Below, one piece after another: positions 1 to 6,100 of a stretch of 9,074 nucleotides of DNA. The position numbers and the translations under genes are program-made. The DNA is taken from positions 1 through 9,074 of the forward strand of contig JAGRMK010000180.1 in NCBI GenBank assembly GCA_020441345.1, read 5' to 3'. The notes below the pieces were generated by a model. It saw only the letters and a program-made list of their open reading frames with translations, was not told the DNA's origin and searched no databases. The number at the start of each line of letters is the position of its first letter. Within the stretch, counting starts at the first letter, position 1. The DNA comes from Paracoccaceae bacterium (GTDB lineage Bacteria; Pseudomonadota; Alphaproteobacteria; Rhodobacterales; Rhodobacteraceae).

Positions 1-1335
1 ATCGGCGGCGGCTCGGGCGGGGTGCGGGCGGCGCGGATCGCGGCCAGCGAGCACGGCGCCAAGGTCGCGATGGCCGAGGAATTCCGCATGGGCGGCACCT
101 GCGTCATTCGCGGTTGCGTGCCCAAGAAGCTGATGGTGTTCGCCGCCGGCCACGGTGCCGCAATCGACGAAGCGGCGGCCTATGGCTGGCACGTCGAAAA
201 GGGGCACTTTGACTGGGCGGCATTTCGTCATCGTCTGGACGCCGAACTGAGCCGCCTGGAAAGCATCTACACCCGCAACGCCGAGGCCGCTGGCGTGACC
301 ATCTATCACCAGCGTGCCACCGTCGCCGACCCGCATACCGTGCGTCTGGCCGATGGCCGCCGCGTGACCACACGTCACATTCTGATCGCCACCGGAGGCA
401 CACCCTTTGTGCCCGAACCCTACGCCGAATTGGGCGCGATGACCTCGAACGAAGTGTTCCTCATGGATCGCCTGCCGGGATCGATGCTGGTGCTCGGCGG
501 CGGGTTCATCGCCTGTGAAATGGCCGGTATCCTACAAGGTCTGGGCGTTCAGGTGACGCAGATGTATCGCGGACGGCAGATCCTGCGCGGCTTTGACGAC
601 GACCTGCAAGAGCATGTCGCGGCGGCGCTGACCCGGCAGGGCATTCACCTGGAGGTCAACACCGACCTGACCGCGATGGAGCCGCTGGGCGACGGGCGGT
701 TCCGCGCCACCGATACGCAGGGCCGCACGCGCGACTTCGACAGCGTGCTGTTCGCCACCGGGCGCCGCCCTGCCGTCGATGGGCTGGGCCTGGCCGAAGC
801 CGGGGTGCAAATGGCCGACAACGGCGCGGTGATAGTCGATGAGTATTCGCAAACCAACATCCCGTCGATCTTTGCCGTGGGCGATGTGACCGACCGCATC
901 CAGCTGACCCCCGTTGCGATCCGCGAAGGCCATACCTTTGCCGATACGGTGTTTGGCGGCACGCCGGTCAAGGCCGATCATGCGATGGTCGCCAGCGCGG
1001 TCTTTACCCGCCCCGAGGCCGGAACCGTCGGCCTGACCGAAGCGCAGGCCAGGGCCGAGGGCCCCGTCGAGATCTACATGACCAGCTTCAACCCGATGCA
1101 AACCAGCTTTATCAAGACCGATACCAAGGCGCTGATGAAACTGGTGGTCTGCGCAACGACCCGCAGGGTTCTGGGTTGTCATATCGTCGCACCCGGGGCG
1201 GGCGAATTGATCCAGCTGGCCGCCGTTGCCCTGAAAATGGGCGCGACCAAGGACGATTTCGACCGCACGATGGCCGTGCACCCGACAATGACCGAAGAGC
1301 TGGTGTTGCTGCGCAAACCGACGCGCACGGCATAA
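1..1335 (+). CDS. gor: Glutathione reductase, plant/cyanobacterial type (5' end cut off)
   Basis: This is an FAD-dependent cytoplasmic enzyme that reduces glutathione disulfide with NADPH. The frame is open from base 1, which begins inside the FAD-binding GGGSGG motif (visible residues 2-7), so only about the first ten residues are missing; the GTG at base 22 is not the real start. The visible 444 residues show the redox disulfide C34/C39 in GGTCVIRGCVPKK, a second Rossmann motif GGGFIACE (166-173), arginines R190 and R196 placed as in NADPH-specific glutathione reductases (YRGRQILRGFDDD), the second FAD motif FAVGDVTD (291-298), and the C-terminal HPTMTEE with catalytic H427 and E432. The CVIRGCVPKK form is typical of the plant, cyanobacterial and alphaproteobacterial group. 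Dihydrolipoamide dehydrogenase and mercuric reductase are excluded by this cysteine motif and by R190/R196. hflK follows after 112 bases on the same strand. Confidence 0.95.
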   Translation: MGGGSGGVRAARIAASEHGAKVAMAEEFRMGGTCVIRGCVPKKLMVFAAGHGAAIDEAAAYGWHVEKGHFDWAAFRHRLDAELSRLESIYTRNAEAAGVTIYHQRATVADPHTVRLADGRRVTTRHILIATGGTPFVPEPYAELGAMTSNEVFLMDRLPGSMLVLGGGFIACEMAGILQGLGVQVTQMYRGRQILRGFDDDLQEHVAAALTRQGIHLEVNTDLTAMEPLGDGRFRATDTQGRTRDFDSVLFATGRRPAVDGLGLAEAGVQMADNGAVIVDEYSQTNIPSIFAVGDVTDRIQLTPVAIREGHTFADTVFGGTPVKADHAMVASAVFTRPEAGTVGLTEAQARAEGPVEIYMTSFNPMQTSFIKTDTKALMKLVVCATTRRVLGCHIVAPGAGELIQLAAVALKMGATKDDFDRTMAVHPTMTEELVLLRKPTRTA

Positions 1336-1384
1336 AGAAGGCCCGGTTCGCAGCTATCGGACCGAATCGGCTTGAATCCGCGGG

Positions 1385-1410
1385 TTTTGTGCCCAAGTCA
1401 GTGCACAAGA
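1385..1410. promoter_or_regulatory. Inverted repeat in the gor-hflK gap
   Basis: TTGTGC (1387-1392) and GCACAA (1403-1408) form a perfect 6-bp inverted repeat around a 10-base centre, extendable by one G-T and one T-A pair. It lies 40 bases before the hflK start in a 112-base gap. No run of T follows it, so it is a poor intrinsic terminator. It could be an operator or an mRNA stem in the hflK leader. A TTGAAT at 1372-1377 resembles a -35 box, but no good -10 lies at the right spacing, so I do not call a promoter. Function is unknown. Confidence 0.25.
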
Positions 1411-1447
1411 CCATGACCCGATGACAGACCCGAACCAAGGAGTGGCC

Positions 1448-2599
1448 ATGTCAGGCAATTCAGGAGGCCCCTGGGGCGGCGGCGGTGGAAACCGCGGCGG
1501 CACCGGTGGAGGCAACCGCCCGAACGGTGGCGGTGGTGGCGGTGGGCCGGAGCGCCCGCAGATCCCCGAAATCGACGATCTCGTCAAGAAAGGCCAGCAG
1601 CAGCTCAAGGTGCTGATGGGTGGTCGCGGCGGCAAAGGCGGCAGCGGCGGCACTGGCGGGGGGTCTGGCCCCGGCATCAGCGGGCGTGGCCTGCTGCTTG
1701 GGGCCGTCGGCCTTGCGGCGCTCTGGGCCTTCGCGTCATTTTACACGGTCAAACCGGAAGAACGCTCGGTCGAACTGTTGTTCGGTCAGGAATACCGCGT
1801 TGGCAACCCGGGTCTGAACTTTGCGCCCTGGCCCTTCGTCTCGGCGGAAATCGTGCAGGTCACGACTGAACGCGTGACCGAGGTTGGCACCGGCCGCTCG
1901 GCGCTTGATTCCGGCCTGATGCTGACCCGTGACGAGGCCGTCGTGGACATCGAATTCCAGGTCGTCTGGAATATCACCGATCCGAACAACTACCTGTTCA
2001 ACCTGGCCGATCCCGCGAACACCGTGCGCGCCGTTGCCGAATCGGCGATGCGTGACATCATCGCGCGCTCGGAACTCTCGCCGATCCTCAACCGTGACCG
2101 TGCCACGATCGCCGCCGAATTGCGAGCCGCGGTGCAGGGCACGCTGGATAGCTACGAATCAGGTATCAACGTGATCCGGATCAACTTCGACAAGGCCGAC
2201 CCGCCGCTCGAAGTGATCGACAGCTTCCGTGAAGTGCAGGCCGCGCGGCAAGAACGCGACCGCCTGGAACGCCAGGCAGACGCCTATGCCAACCGGGTGC
2301 TTGCCGGGGCCCGCGGTGAAGCCGCGCAGGTGCTGGAACAGGCCGAGGCCTATCGCGCCGAGGTGATCAACCTCGCCGAGGGTGAGGCCAGCCGCTTCCT
2401 GGCGGTGTGGGAAGAATACCGCAACGCGCCCGACGTGACGCGCCAGCGGATGTATCTGGAAACCATGGAACGGGTGTTGGGTGGCATGGATCTGACGATC
2501 CTTGACAACGTCACCGGCGAGGGTGGCTCGGGTGTCGTGCCCTATCTGCCGCTCGACAGCCTGCGCACGCAGACCCGTCCGACGCAGGGGGGTAACTGA
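1448..2599 (+). CDS. hflK: HflK, SPFH-family subunit of the FtsH-modulating HflKC complex
   Basis: HflK forms a hetero-oligomer with HflC around the membrane protease FtsH and modulates its degradation of membrane proteins. The start at 1448 is chosen because AAGGAG (1437-1442) sits 5 bases before it and the protein then opens MSGNSGGPWGGGGG, as family members do; an in-frame ATG at 1421 would add nine residues without a ribosome site. The 383 residues run: a cytoplasmic Gly/Asn-rich tail with two glycine blocks (about 6-33 and 58-76), one membrane helix (about 80-99, GLLLGAVGLAALWAF), an SPFH/band-7 domain from about residue 100 (KPEERSVELLFGQEY), then a charged Ala/Glu/Arg-rich helical region (about 260-325, FREVQAARQERDRLERQ) that probably makes the coiled coil. 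The stop TGA shares its last base with the hflC ATG, so the two are probably translated together. The assignment is firm. Confidence 0.95.
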   Translation: MSGNSGGPWGGGGGNRGGTGGGNRPNGGGGGGGPERPQIPEIDDLVKKGQQQLKVLMGGRGGKGGSGGTGGGSGPGISGRGLLLGAVGLAALWAFASFYTVKPEERSVELLFGQEYRVGNPGLNFAPWPFVSAEIVQVTTERVTEVGTGRSALDSGLMLTRDEAVVDIEFQVVWNITDPNNYLFNLADPANTVRAVAESAMRDIIARSELSPILNRDRATIAAELRAAVQGTLDSYESGINVIRINFDKADPPLEVIDSFREVQAARQERDRLERQADAYANRVLAGARGEAAQVLEQAEAYRAEVINLAEGEASRFLAVWEEYRNAPDVTRQRMYLETMERVLGGMDLTILDNVTGEGGSGVVPYLPLDSLRTQTRPTQGGN

Positions 2600-3564
2600 T
2601 GAAACGCCTTACGCTTCTGATCCCCGTCGTGGTGATCGCCGGGGCCGTGGCCCTTTCGGCCCTGTTCATCGTCGATGAACGCGAAAACGCCCTTGTGCTG
2701 CAATTCGGCCAGGTCAAACAGGTGCGCGAGGAACCCGGCCTTTATTTCCGGATCCCGTTCATCCAGGAAATCGTGCGTTACGATGCGCGGATCCTTGGCC
2801 TGCAATCGCAACCGCTCGAAGTGACCCCCGCCGATGACCGCCGTCTGGTCGTGGATGCCTTTGCACGCTGGCGCATCGAAGATGTGCAGCAGTTCCGCCA
2901 GGCCGTCGGTGTCGAGGGCATTCGTGCCGCACAGGTCCGCATCGAGCGCATCCTGAACGCCGCAATCCGCGAAGTTCTGGGTTCCGTGCCCTCGGGCGCC
3001 GTGCTGTCCGAGGACCGGACCGGGTTGATGAACCAGATCCGCGACGTGGCCCGCCGCGAAGCGCGGTCGCTCGGCGTCGACGTGATCGACGTGCGCCTGA
3101 CGCGCACCGACCTGCCCGACCAGAACCTTGCGGCAACCTATGCGCGGATGCGCGCCGAACGCGAACGCGAGGCCGCTGACGAAATCGCGCGCGGTAACGA
3201 AGCCGCGCAGCGGGTGCGCGCGCTCGCCGACCGGACCGTGGTCGAACTGGTGTCCTCGGCCCGTCGCGACAGCGAGATCGTCCGCGGTGAAGCCGACGCA
3301 GAACGCAACCGGATCTATGCCGATGCCTTCGGTCAAGACCCCGAGTTCTTCGCCTTCACCCGTTCGCTGACCTCGTATGAGCGGGCGCTGTCAAGCAATG
3401 CCTCGATGGTCCTGAGCCCGGACAGCGACTTTTTCCGCTTCCTGCGCCAGGTCGACCCGACCGGCGCGGGCGCGCGTGCCGAAGCCGCCGATCAGGACCG
3501 AGGAGGGGAACGTGCACCCGCAGCACCGGCCCCCGCAGCACCGGCCGCCTCCGACGGCAACTGA
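2599..3564 (+). CDS. hflC: HflC, SPFH-family subunit of the FtsH-modulating HflKC complex
   Basis: This is the partner of HflK in the ring-like membrane assembly that surrounds FtsH. The protein has 321 residues. An N-terminal signal-anchor helix (about 4-24, LTLLIPVVVIAGAVALSALF) is followed at once by the SPFH domain (VDERENALVLQFGQVKQVREEPGLYFRIPF). The long charged helix has ARMRAEREREAADEIARGNE near 177-200, then the HflC-typical GEADAERNRIYADAFGQDPEFFAFTRSL near 233-260. This end pattern separates it from HflK and from stomatins. The ATG overlaps the hflK stop by one base (TGATG), and no strong ribosome site precedes it, which suits translational coupling. The last ~35 residues are an Ala/Pro-rich tail containing two exact copies of PAAPA that come from a 15-bp duplication. 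A strong GC hairpin starts 7 bases after the stop. Confidence 0.95.
   Translation: MKRLTLLIPVVVIAGAVALSALFIVDERENALVLQFGQVKQVREEPGLYFRIPFIQEIVRYDARILGLQSQPLEVTPADDRRLVVDAFARWRIEDVQQFRQAVGVEGIRAAQVRIERILNAAIREVLGSVPSGAVLSEDRTGLMNQIRDVARREARSLGVDVIDVRLTRTDLPDQNLAATYARMRAEREREAADEIARGNEAAQRVRALADRTVVELVSSARRDSEIVRGEADAERNRIYADAFGQDPEFFAFTRSLTSYERALSSNASMVLSPDSDFFRFLRQVDPTGAGARAEAADQDRGGERAPAAPAPAAPAASDGN
3517..3546 (+). repeat. Perfect 15-bp tandem duplication at the 3' end of hflC
   Basis: CCCGCAGCACCGGCC occurs twice back to back (3517-3531 and 3532-3546) with no mismatch. The unit is five codons and in frame, and encodes PAAPA-PAAPA in the C-terminal tail of HflC. Because even the third codon positions are identical, a recent slippage duplication is more likely than selection for an Ala/Pro tail alone. 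Confidence 0.85.
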
Positions 3565-3571
3565 GCCCTTA

Positions 3572-3596
3572 CCGCGCCCCCATTCCGGGGGCGCGG
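3572..3596 (+). terminator. GC-rich hairpin after hflC, probable terminator
   Basis: A perfect 10-bp stem, CCGCGCCCCC (3572-3581) with GGGGGCGCGG (3587-3596), encloses a 5-base loop ATTCC. It starts 7 bases after the hflC stop. Only a weak T-stretch follows (CATTTCC, 3598-3604), so termination may be partial. The next gene begins 22 bases after the stem, so the hairpin separates hflKC from that gene or lets through part of the transcript. Confidence 0.6.
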
Positions 3597-3618
3597 CCAT
3601 TTCCAGACGGACGATCCC

Positions 3619-4074
3619 ATGCCTGCCGACCGCCTCCCCGCCGCCCTGACCCTCGATTCCGGGGAAAAACTGATGGAAGAGCTGCGCCCGGATTCCGGTC
3701 GCTATTGGCGGGATCATGCCATCATGGCCGTGGTGCTGATGGCGCTGGCGGGTTCCTTCCTGTGGCTGATCGACTCGCCTTATCCGGCGATCGGCTCGCT
3801 GGGCGCGATCCTGGCCGTTGCGGTGCGTGCGGCCTATCTGAAAAGCGAAACCCTGGGCATGGTCTGGACGCTGACCGACCGGCGGCTTATCCTGCCGGGC
3901 GGCGTGCGGTCGGTGCCGCTGCTTGAAATCGAGCGCGTCCGCACCTTGCTGGGCGATGTTCAGGTCATCACCAAAACCGGTGACAAACACCTGATGAAGC
4001 ATCTTGCGGATGGTCCCGCTGTGGTCGCCCGCATCACCGCAGCCCGCGACAAACGCGCGAAACGCCGCGCCTGA
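3619..4074 (+). CDS. Small membrane protein with a bacterial PH-like domain, function unknown
   Basis: The 151-residue protein has a soluble N-terminus (GEKLMEELRPDSGRYWRDHA), two closely spaced hydrophobic helices (about 34-51 and 57-74), and a C-terminal part with WTLTDRRLILPGG (83-95), a short strand pattern (SVPLLEIERVRTLLGDVQVITKTG) and a basic end (KRAKRR). This layout, 'GE.. two helices, then .LTDRRL..', matches small bacterial PH (YdbT/DUF304-like) membrane proteins; this is pattern recognition, not a search result. No enzyme motif is seen. A weak ribosome site GGACGA (3609-3614) lies 4 bases before the ATG; a second in-frame ATG at 3673 is possible but would cut off the GEKL segment. 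The gene follows hflC behind a hairpin, on the same strand. Many related bacteria carry a DegP/Do-type protease gene after hflC (from memory), and none is here. Confidence 0.75.
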   Translation: MPADRLPAALTLDSGEKLMEELRPDSGRYWRDHAIMAVVLMALAGSFLWLIDSPYPAIGSLGAILAVAVRAAYLKSETLGMVWTLTDRRLILPGGVRSVPLLEIERVRTLLGDVQVITKTGDKHLMKHLADGPAVVARITAARDKRAKRRA

Positions 4075-4108
4075 TACGCTTTCCCGTAACCCGGAGCGTG
4101 GACGGATG

Positions 4109-4121
4109 TGAAACCGTTTCA
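4109..4121. promoter_or_regulatory. 13-base palindrome, candidate operator upstream of the pyrC-like gene
   Basis: TGAAAC (4109-4114), a central C, and GTTTCA (4116-4121) form an uninterrupted inverted repeat in the 137-base gap between two + strand genes, 90 bases before the pyrC-like start. It is AT-richer than its surroundings and resembles the half-sites bound by some dimeric repressors (for example the LacI family), but the odd-numbered centre is not the standard form. A TATAAG at 4169-4174 downstream could be a -10 box, with no convincing -35 partner. The rest of the gap shows nothing else recognisable. Confidence 0.3.
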
Positions 4122-4211
4122 ATCCTGCTGTGACTGCTTAGACGGTAGCAAGGCCAGCCGTCACCCGCTATAAGCCCGCCAATCGGTCCTGGGCTGAATG
4201 AGGCGGCGCGC

Positions 4212-5492
4212 ATGACACTGTTTTTCTCCAACGCTCGGCTGATCGATCCCGAAGCCGGGACCGACACAATCGGCACACTGAGCACTGCCGACGGGCGGAT
4301 TACCGCGATCAATCGGGCCAGCCCGCCTGTGGGCGCCACGGTGATCGACTGCCGCGGTAAATGCCTGGCACCCGGCCTGGTCGATTGGGGGGTGCATGTC
4401 GGCGAACCCGGCGCACGCCACAAGGAAAGCTTCAAGACCGCGGGGCTTGCCGCGGCGGCGGGCGGCGTGACCACCTTCATCACCCGCCCCGACACTCATC
4501 CCGCCGTCGATACGCCCGAGGTTCTGGATTTCCTGCGCCGCCGGGCCAGCACCGAAACCGTCGTCAACATCCGCCACATGGCCACCCTGACACGGGGCCG
4601 CGAGGGGCGCGAGATGGCCGAGATCGGGTTCTTGCTGGATGCCGGCGCCGTTGCGTTCACCGACGGCGACCGCGTGGTGCGCGACACCAAGGTTCTGGGG
4701 CGCTGTCTGACTTATGCAAAGAGCCTCGGCGCGCTGGTGGTGGCGCACCCGCAAGAGCCCGGGCTGAGCGCCGGAGCCGTCGTGACCTCTGGCAAATTCG
4801 CCAGCCTGCGCGGGCTGCCTGGGGTCTCGCCGATGGCCGAGCGCATGGCCTTCGACCGGGACATGGCGCTGATCGAGATGACCGGCGCGCGGTATCACGC
4901 CGACCAGATCACCTGCGCCCGCACCCTGCCGGCGCTGGAACGGGCCAAGAAAAACGGGCTCGACGTGACGGCGGGCGTGTCGATCCATCACCTGACGCTC
5001 AATGAATTCGACGTCGGCGATTACCGCACCTTTTTCAAGCTGACGCCCCCCCTGCGGTCCGAAGACGACCGGATCGCGGTCATCCAGGCGGTTGCAGACG
5101 GGCTGATCGATGTGATCGGCACGATGCACACGCCGCAGGACGAGGAAAGCAAACGCCTGCCCTTCGAAGAGGCCGCGCCGGGCGCCGTGGGGCTGGAAAC
5201 CCTGCTGCCCGCCGCGATGCGCCTCTATCACGCGGGGCATCTGACCTTGCCGCAGCTCTGGCGCGCGATGGCGTTGAACCCGGCGCGGCGGCTGGGGCTG
5301 GCGTGCGGACGATTGTCGCCCCGGGCGCCGGCGGATCTGGTGCTCTTTGACCCGGATGCGCCCTTTGTGTTGGACCGTTTCAGCCTGCTGTCGAAGTCCA
5401 AGAACACCCCCTTTGATGGCACCCGGATGGAAGGTAAGGTTCTGGCAACCTATGTCGCCGGGCAGCCGGTTTATCAACGCGAGGCCGCATGA
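4212..5492 (+). CDS. pyrC: Dihydroorotase-family protein, probably non-catalytic (PyrC'-like)
   Basis: The fold and length (426 residues) are those of class I dihydroorotase, the amidohydrolase of pyrimidine synthesis. Family landmarks are clear: NARLIDPEAG (7-16), APGLVD (53-58), the GGVTT strand (84-88), SIHHLTLNE (257-265), TPPLRSEDDR (278-287), NPARRLGL (356-363) and ADLVLFDPD (374-382). Most active-site residues are lost. The metal motif DxHxH reads D58-W-G60-V-H62. The substrate arginine after it is G64. MPNTNP reads RPDTHP (92-97). The HVST histidine is Q232. The catalytic aspartate of TDHAPH is M305 and its last histidine is Q309 (TMHTPQ). H62, D151 and H179 remain. It is probably a structural homologue like the inactive PyrC' that supports aspartate carbamoyltransferase in pseudomonads, though no pyrB is adjacent. 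The start has TGAGG (4199-4203) 8 bases before it. It overlaps plsY by ATGA. Confidence 0.85.
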   Translation: MTLFFSNARLIDPEAGTDTIGTLSTADGRITAINRASPPVGATVIDCRGKCLAPGLVDWGVHVGEPGARHKESFKTAGLAAAAGGVTTFITRPDTHPAVDTPEVLDFLRRRASTETVVNIRHMATLTRGREGREMAEIGFLLDAGAVAFTDGDRVVRDTKVLGRCLTYAKSLGALVVAHPQEPGLSAGAVVTSGKFASLRGLPGVSPMAERMAFDRDMALIEMTGARYHADQITCARTLPALERAKKNGLDVTAGVSIHHLTLNEFDVGDYRTFFKLTPPLRSEDDRIAVIQAVADGLIDVIGTMHTPQDEESKRLPFEEAAPGAVGLETLLPAAMRLYHAGHLTLPQLWRAMALNPARRLGLACGRLSPRAPADLVLFDPDAPFVLDRFSLLSKSKNTPFDGTRMEGKVLATYVAGQPVYQREAA

Positions 5493-6100
5493 CCCTCTTT
5501 CCCCCGCTAGACACCGCGCCTGCCCTGCTGGCGGCTGTCGGTCTCGCCGCCTACCTGCTGGGCTCGATCCCCTTTGGCGTGCTGATCACCCGTGCGATGG
5601 GCCTGGGCGACGTGCGAAAGATCGGCTCTGGCAATATCGGCGCGACCAATGTGCTGCGCACCGGCAACAAGGGCGCGGCCTTGGCCACGCTTTTGCTGGA
5701 CGCGGGCAAGGGCGCGGTGGCGGTGCTCATCGCGCGCGCCCTGGCGGGCGAGGATGCGGCGCAACTGGCCGGATTTGCCTCGTTCCTGGGGCATATCTAT
5801 CCGGTCTGGCTGCGATTCAAGGGCGGCAAGGGAGTCGCGACCTTTCTGGGCACCATGCTGGCACTGGCCTGGCCCATAGGATTGCTGTGCTGTGGCACCT
5901 GGATCGTGATGGTTCTGTTCACGCGGATTTCCTCGGCCTCGGCGCTGGTCGCCTCGCTGTCGGCGGCGCTTTGGTGCTGGTTGTATGGACCGACCGGCAT
6001 GATCGCTCTGGCGCTGGCGCTGGCGCTGCTGGTCTGGGTGCGCCACGCCACCAATATCGGGCGGCTGCTGGCGGGCACGGAACCACGTATCGGCGCCTAG
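5489..6100 (+). CDS. plsY: PlsY, acyl-phosphate:glycerol-3-phosphate 1-O-acyltransferase
   Basis: PlsY is an integral inner-membrane enzyme that moves the acyl group from acyl-phosphate to glycerol-3-phosphate, giving lysophosphatidic acid, the first step of phospholipid synthesis in the PlsX/PlsY route. At 203 residues it has normal family length. All signatures are present: LLGSIPFG (23-30), IGSGNIGATN (45-54), the phosphate-binding loop KGGKGVAT (111-118) and the C-terminal RHATNIGRLLAGTE (185-198). Hydrophobic helices lie near 12-35, 62-85, 118-145 and 150-185. The start ATG overlaps the preceding stop (ATGA, 5489-5492), which implies translational coupling to the dihydroorotase-like gene. 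Its stop TAG (6098-6100) overlaps the stop of the convergent gene, so no room is left for a terminator between them. Confidence 0.95.
   Translation: MTLFPPLDTAPALLAAVGLAAYLLGSIPFGVLITRAMGLGDVRKIGSGNIGATNVLRTGNKGAALATLLLDAGKGAVAVLIARALAGEDAAQLAGFASFLGHIYPVWLRFKGGKGVATFLGTMLALAWPIGLLCCGTWIVMVLFTRISSASALVASLSAALWCWLYGPTGMIALALALALLVWVRHATNIGRLLAGTEPRIGA

Noticed and set aside
1421..1447. Earlier ATG for hflK at 1421
   Set aside because: No ribosome site before it, whereas AAGGAG lies 5 bases before 1448 and the protein from 1448 begins like other HflK proteins.
1354..1677. Proline-rich minus-strand frame opposite the start of hflK
   Set aside because: It is the complement of the glycine codons of the HflK tail (GGN read as NCC), not a protein.
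2542..3336. 264-codon minus-strand frame opposite hflC
   Set aside because: No motif, and hflC on the other strand is unmistakable.
4076..4099. Possible terminator ACGCT...AGCGT after the PH-like gene
   Set aside because: Only 5 outer pairs with an interrupted inner stem and no T-tract.
4146..4174. Promoter for the pyrC-like gene using TATAAG at 4169
   Set aside because: No TTG-type -35 box 16-18 bases upstream, so the -10-like hexamer alone is not enough.
4161..5477. 438-codon open frame on the minus strand opposite the pyrC-like gene
   Set aside because: Its translation is rich in Arg, Gly, His and Gln with no domain pattern. It mirrors the codon structure of the sense gene, as expected in high-GC DNA where antisense stops are rare.
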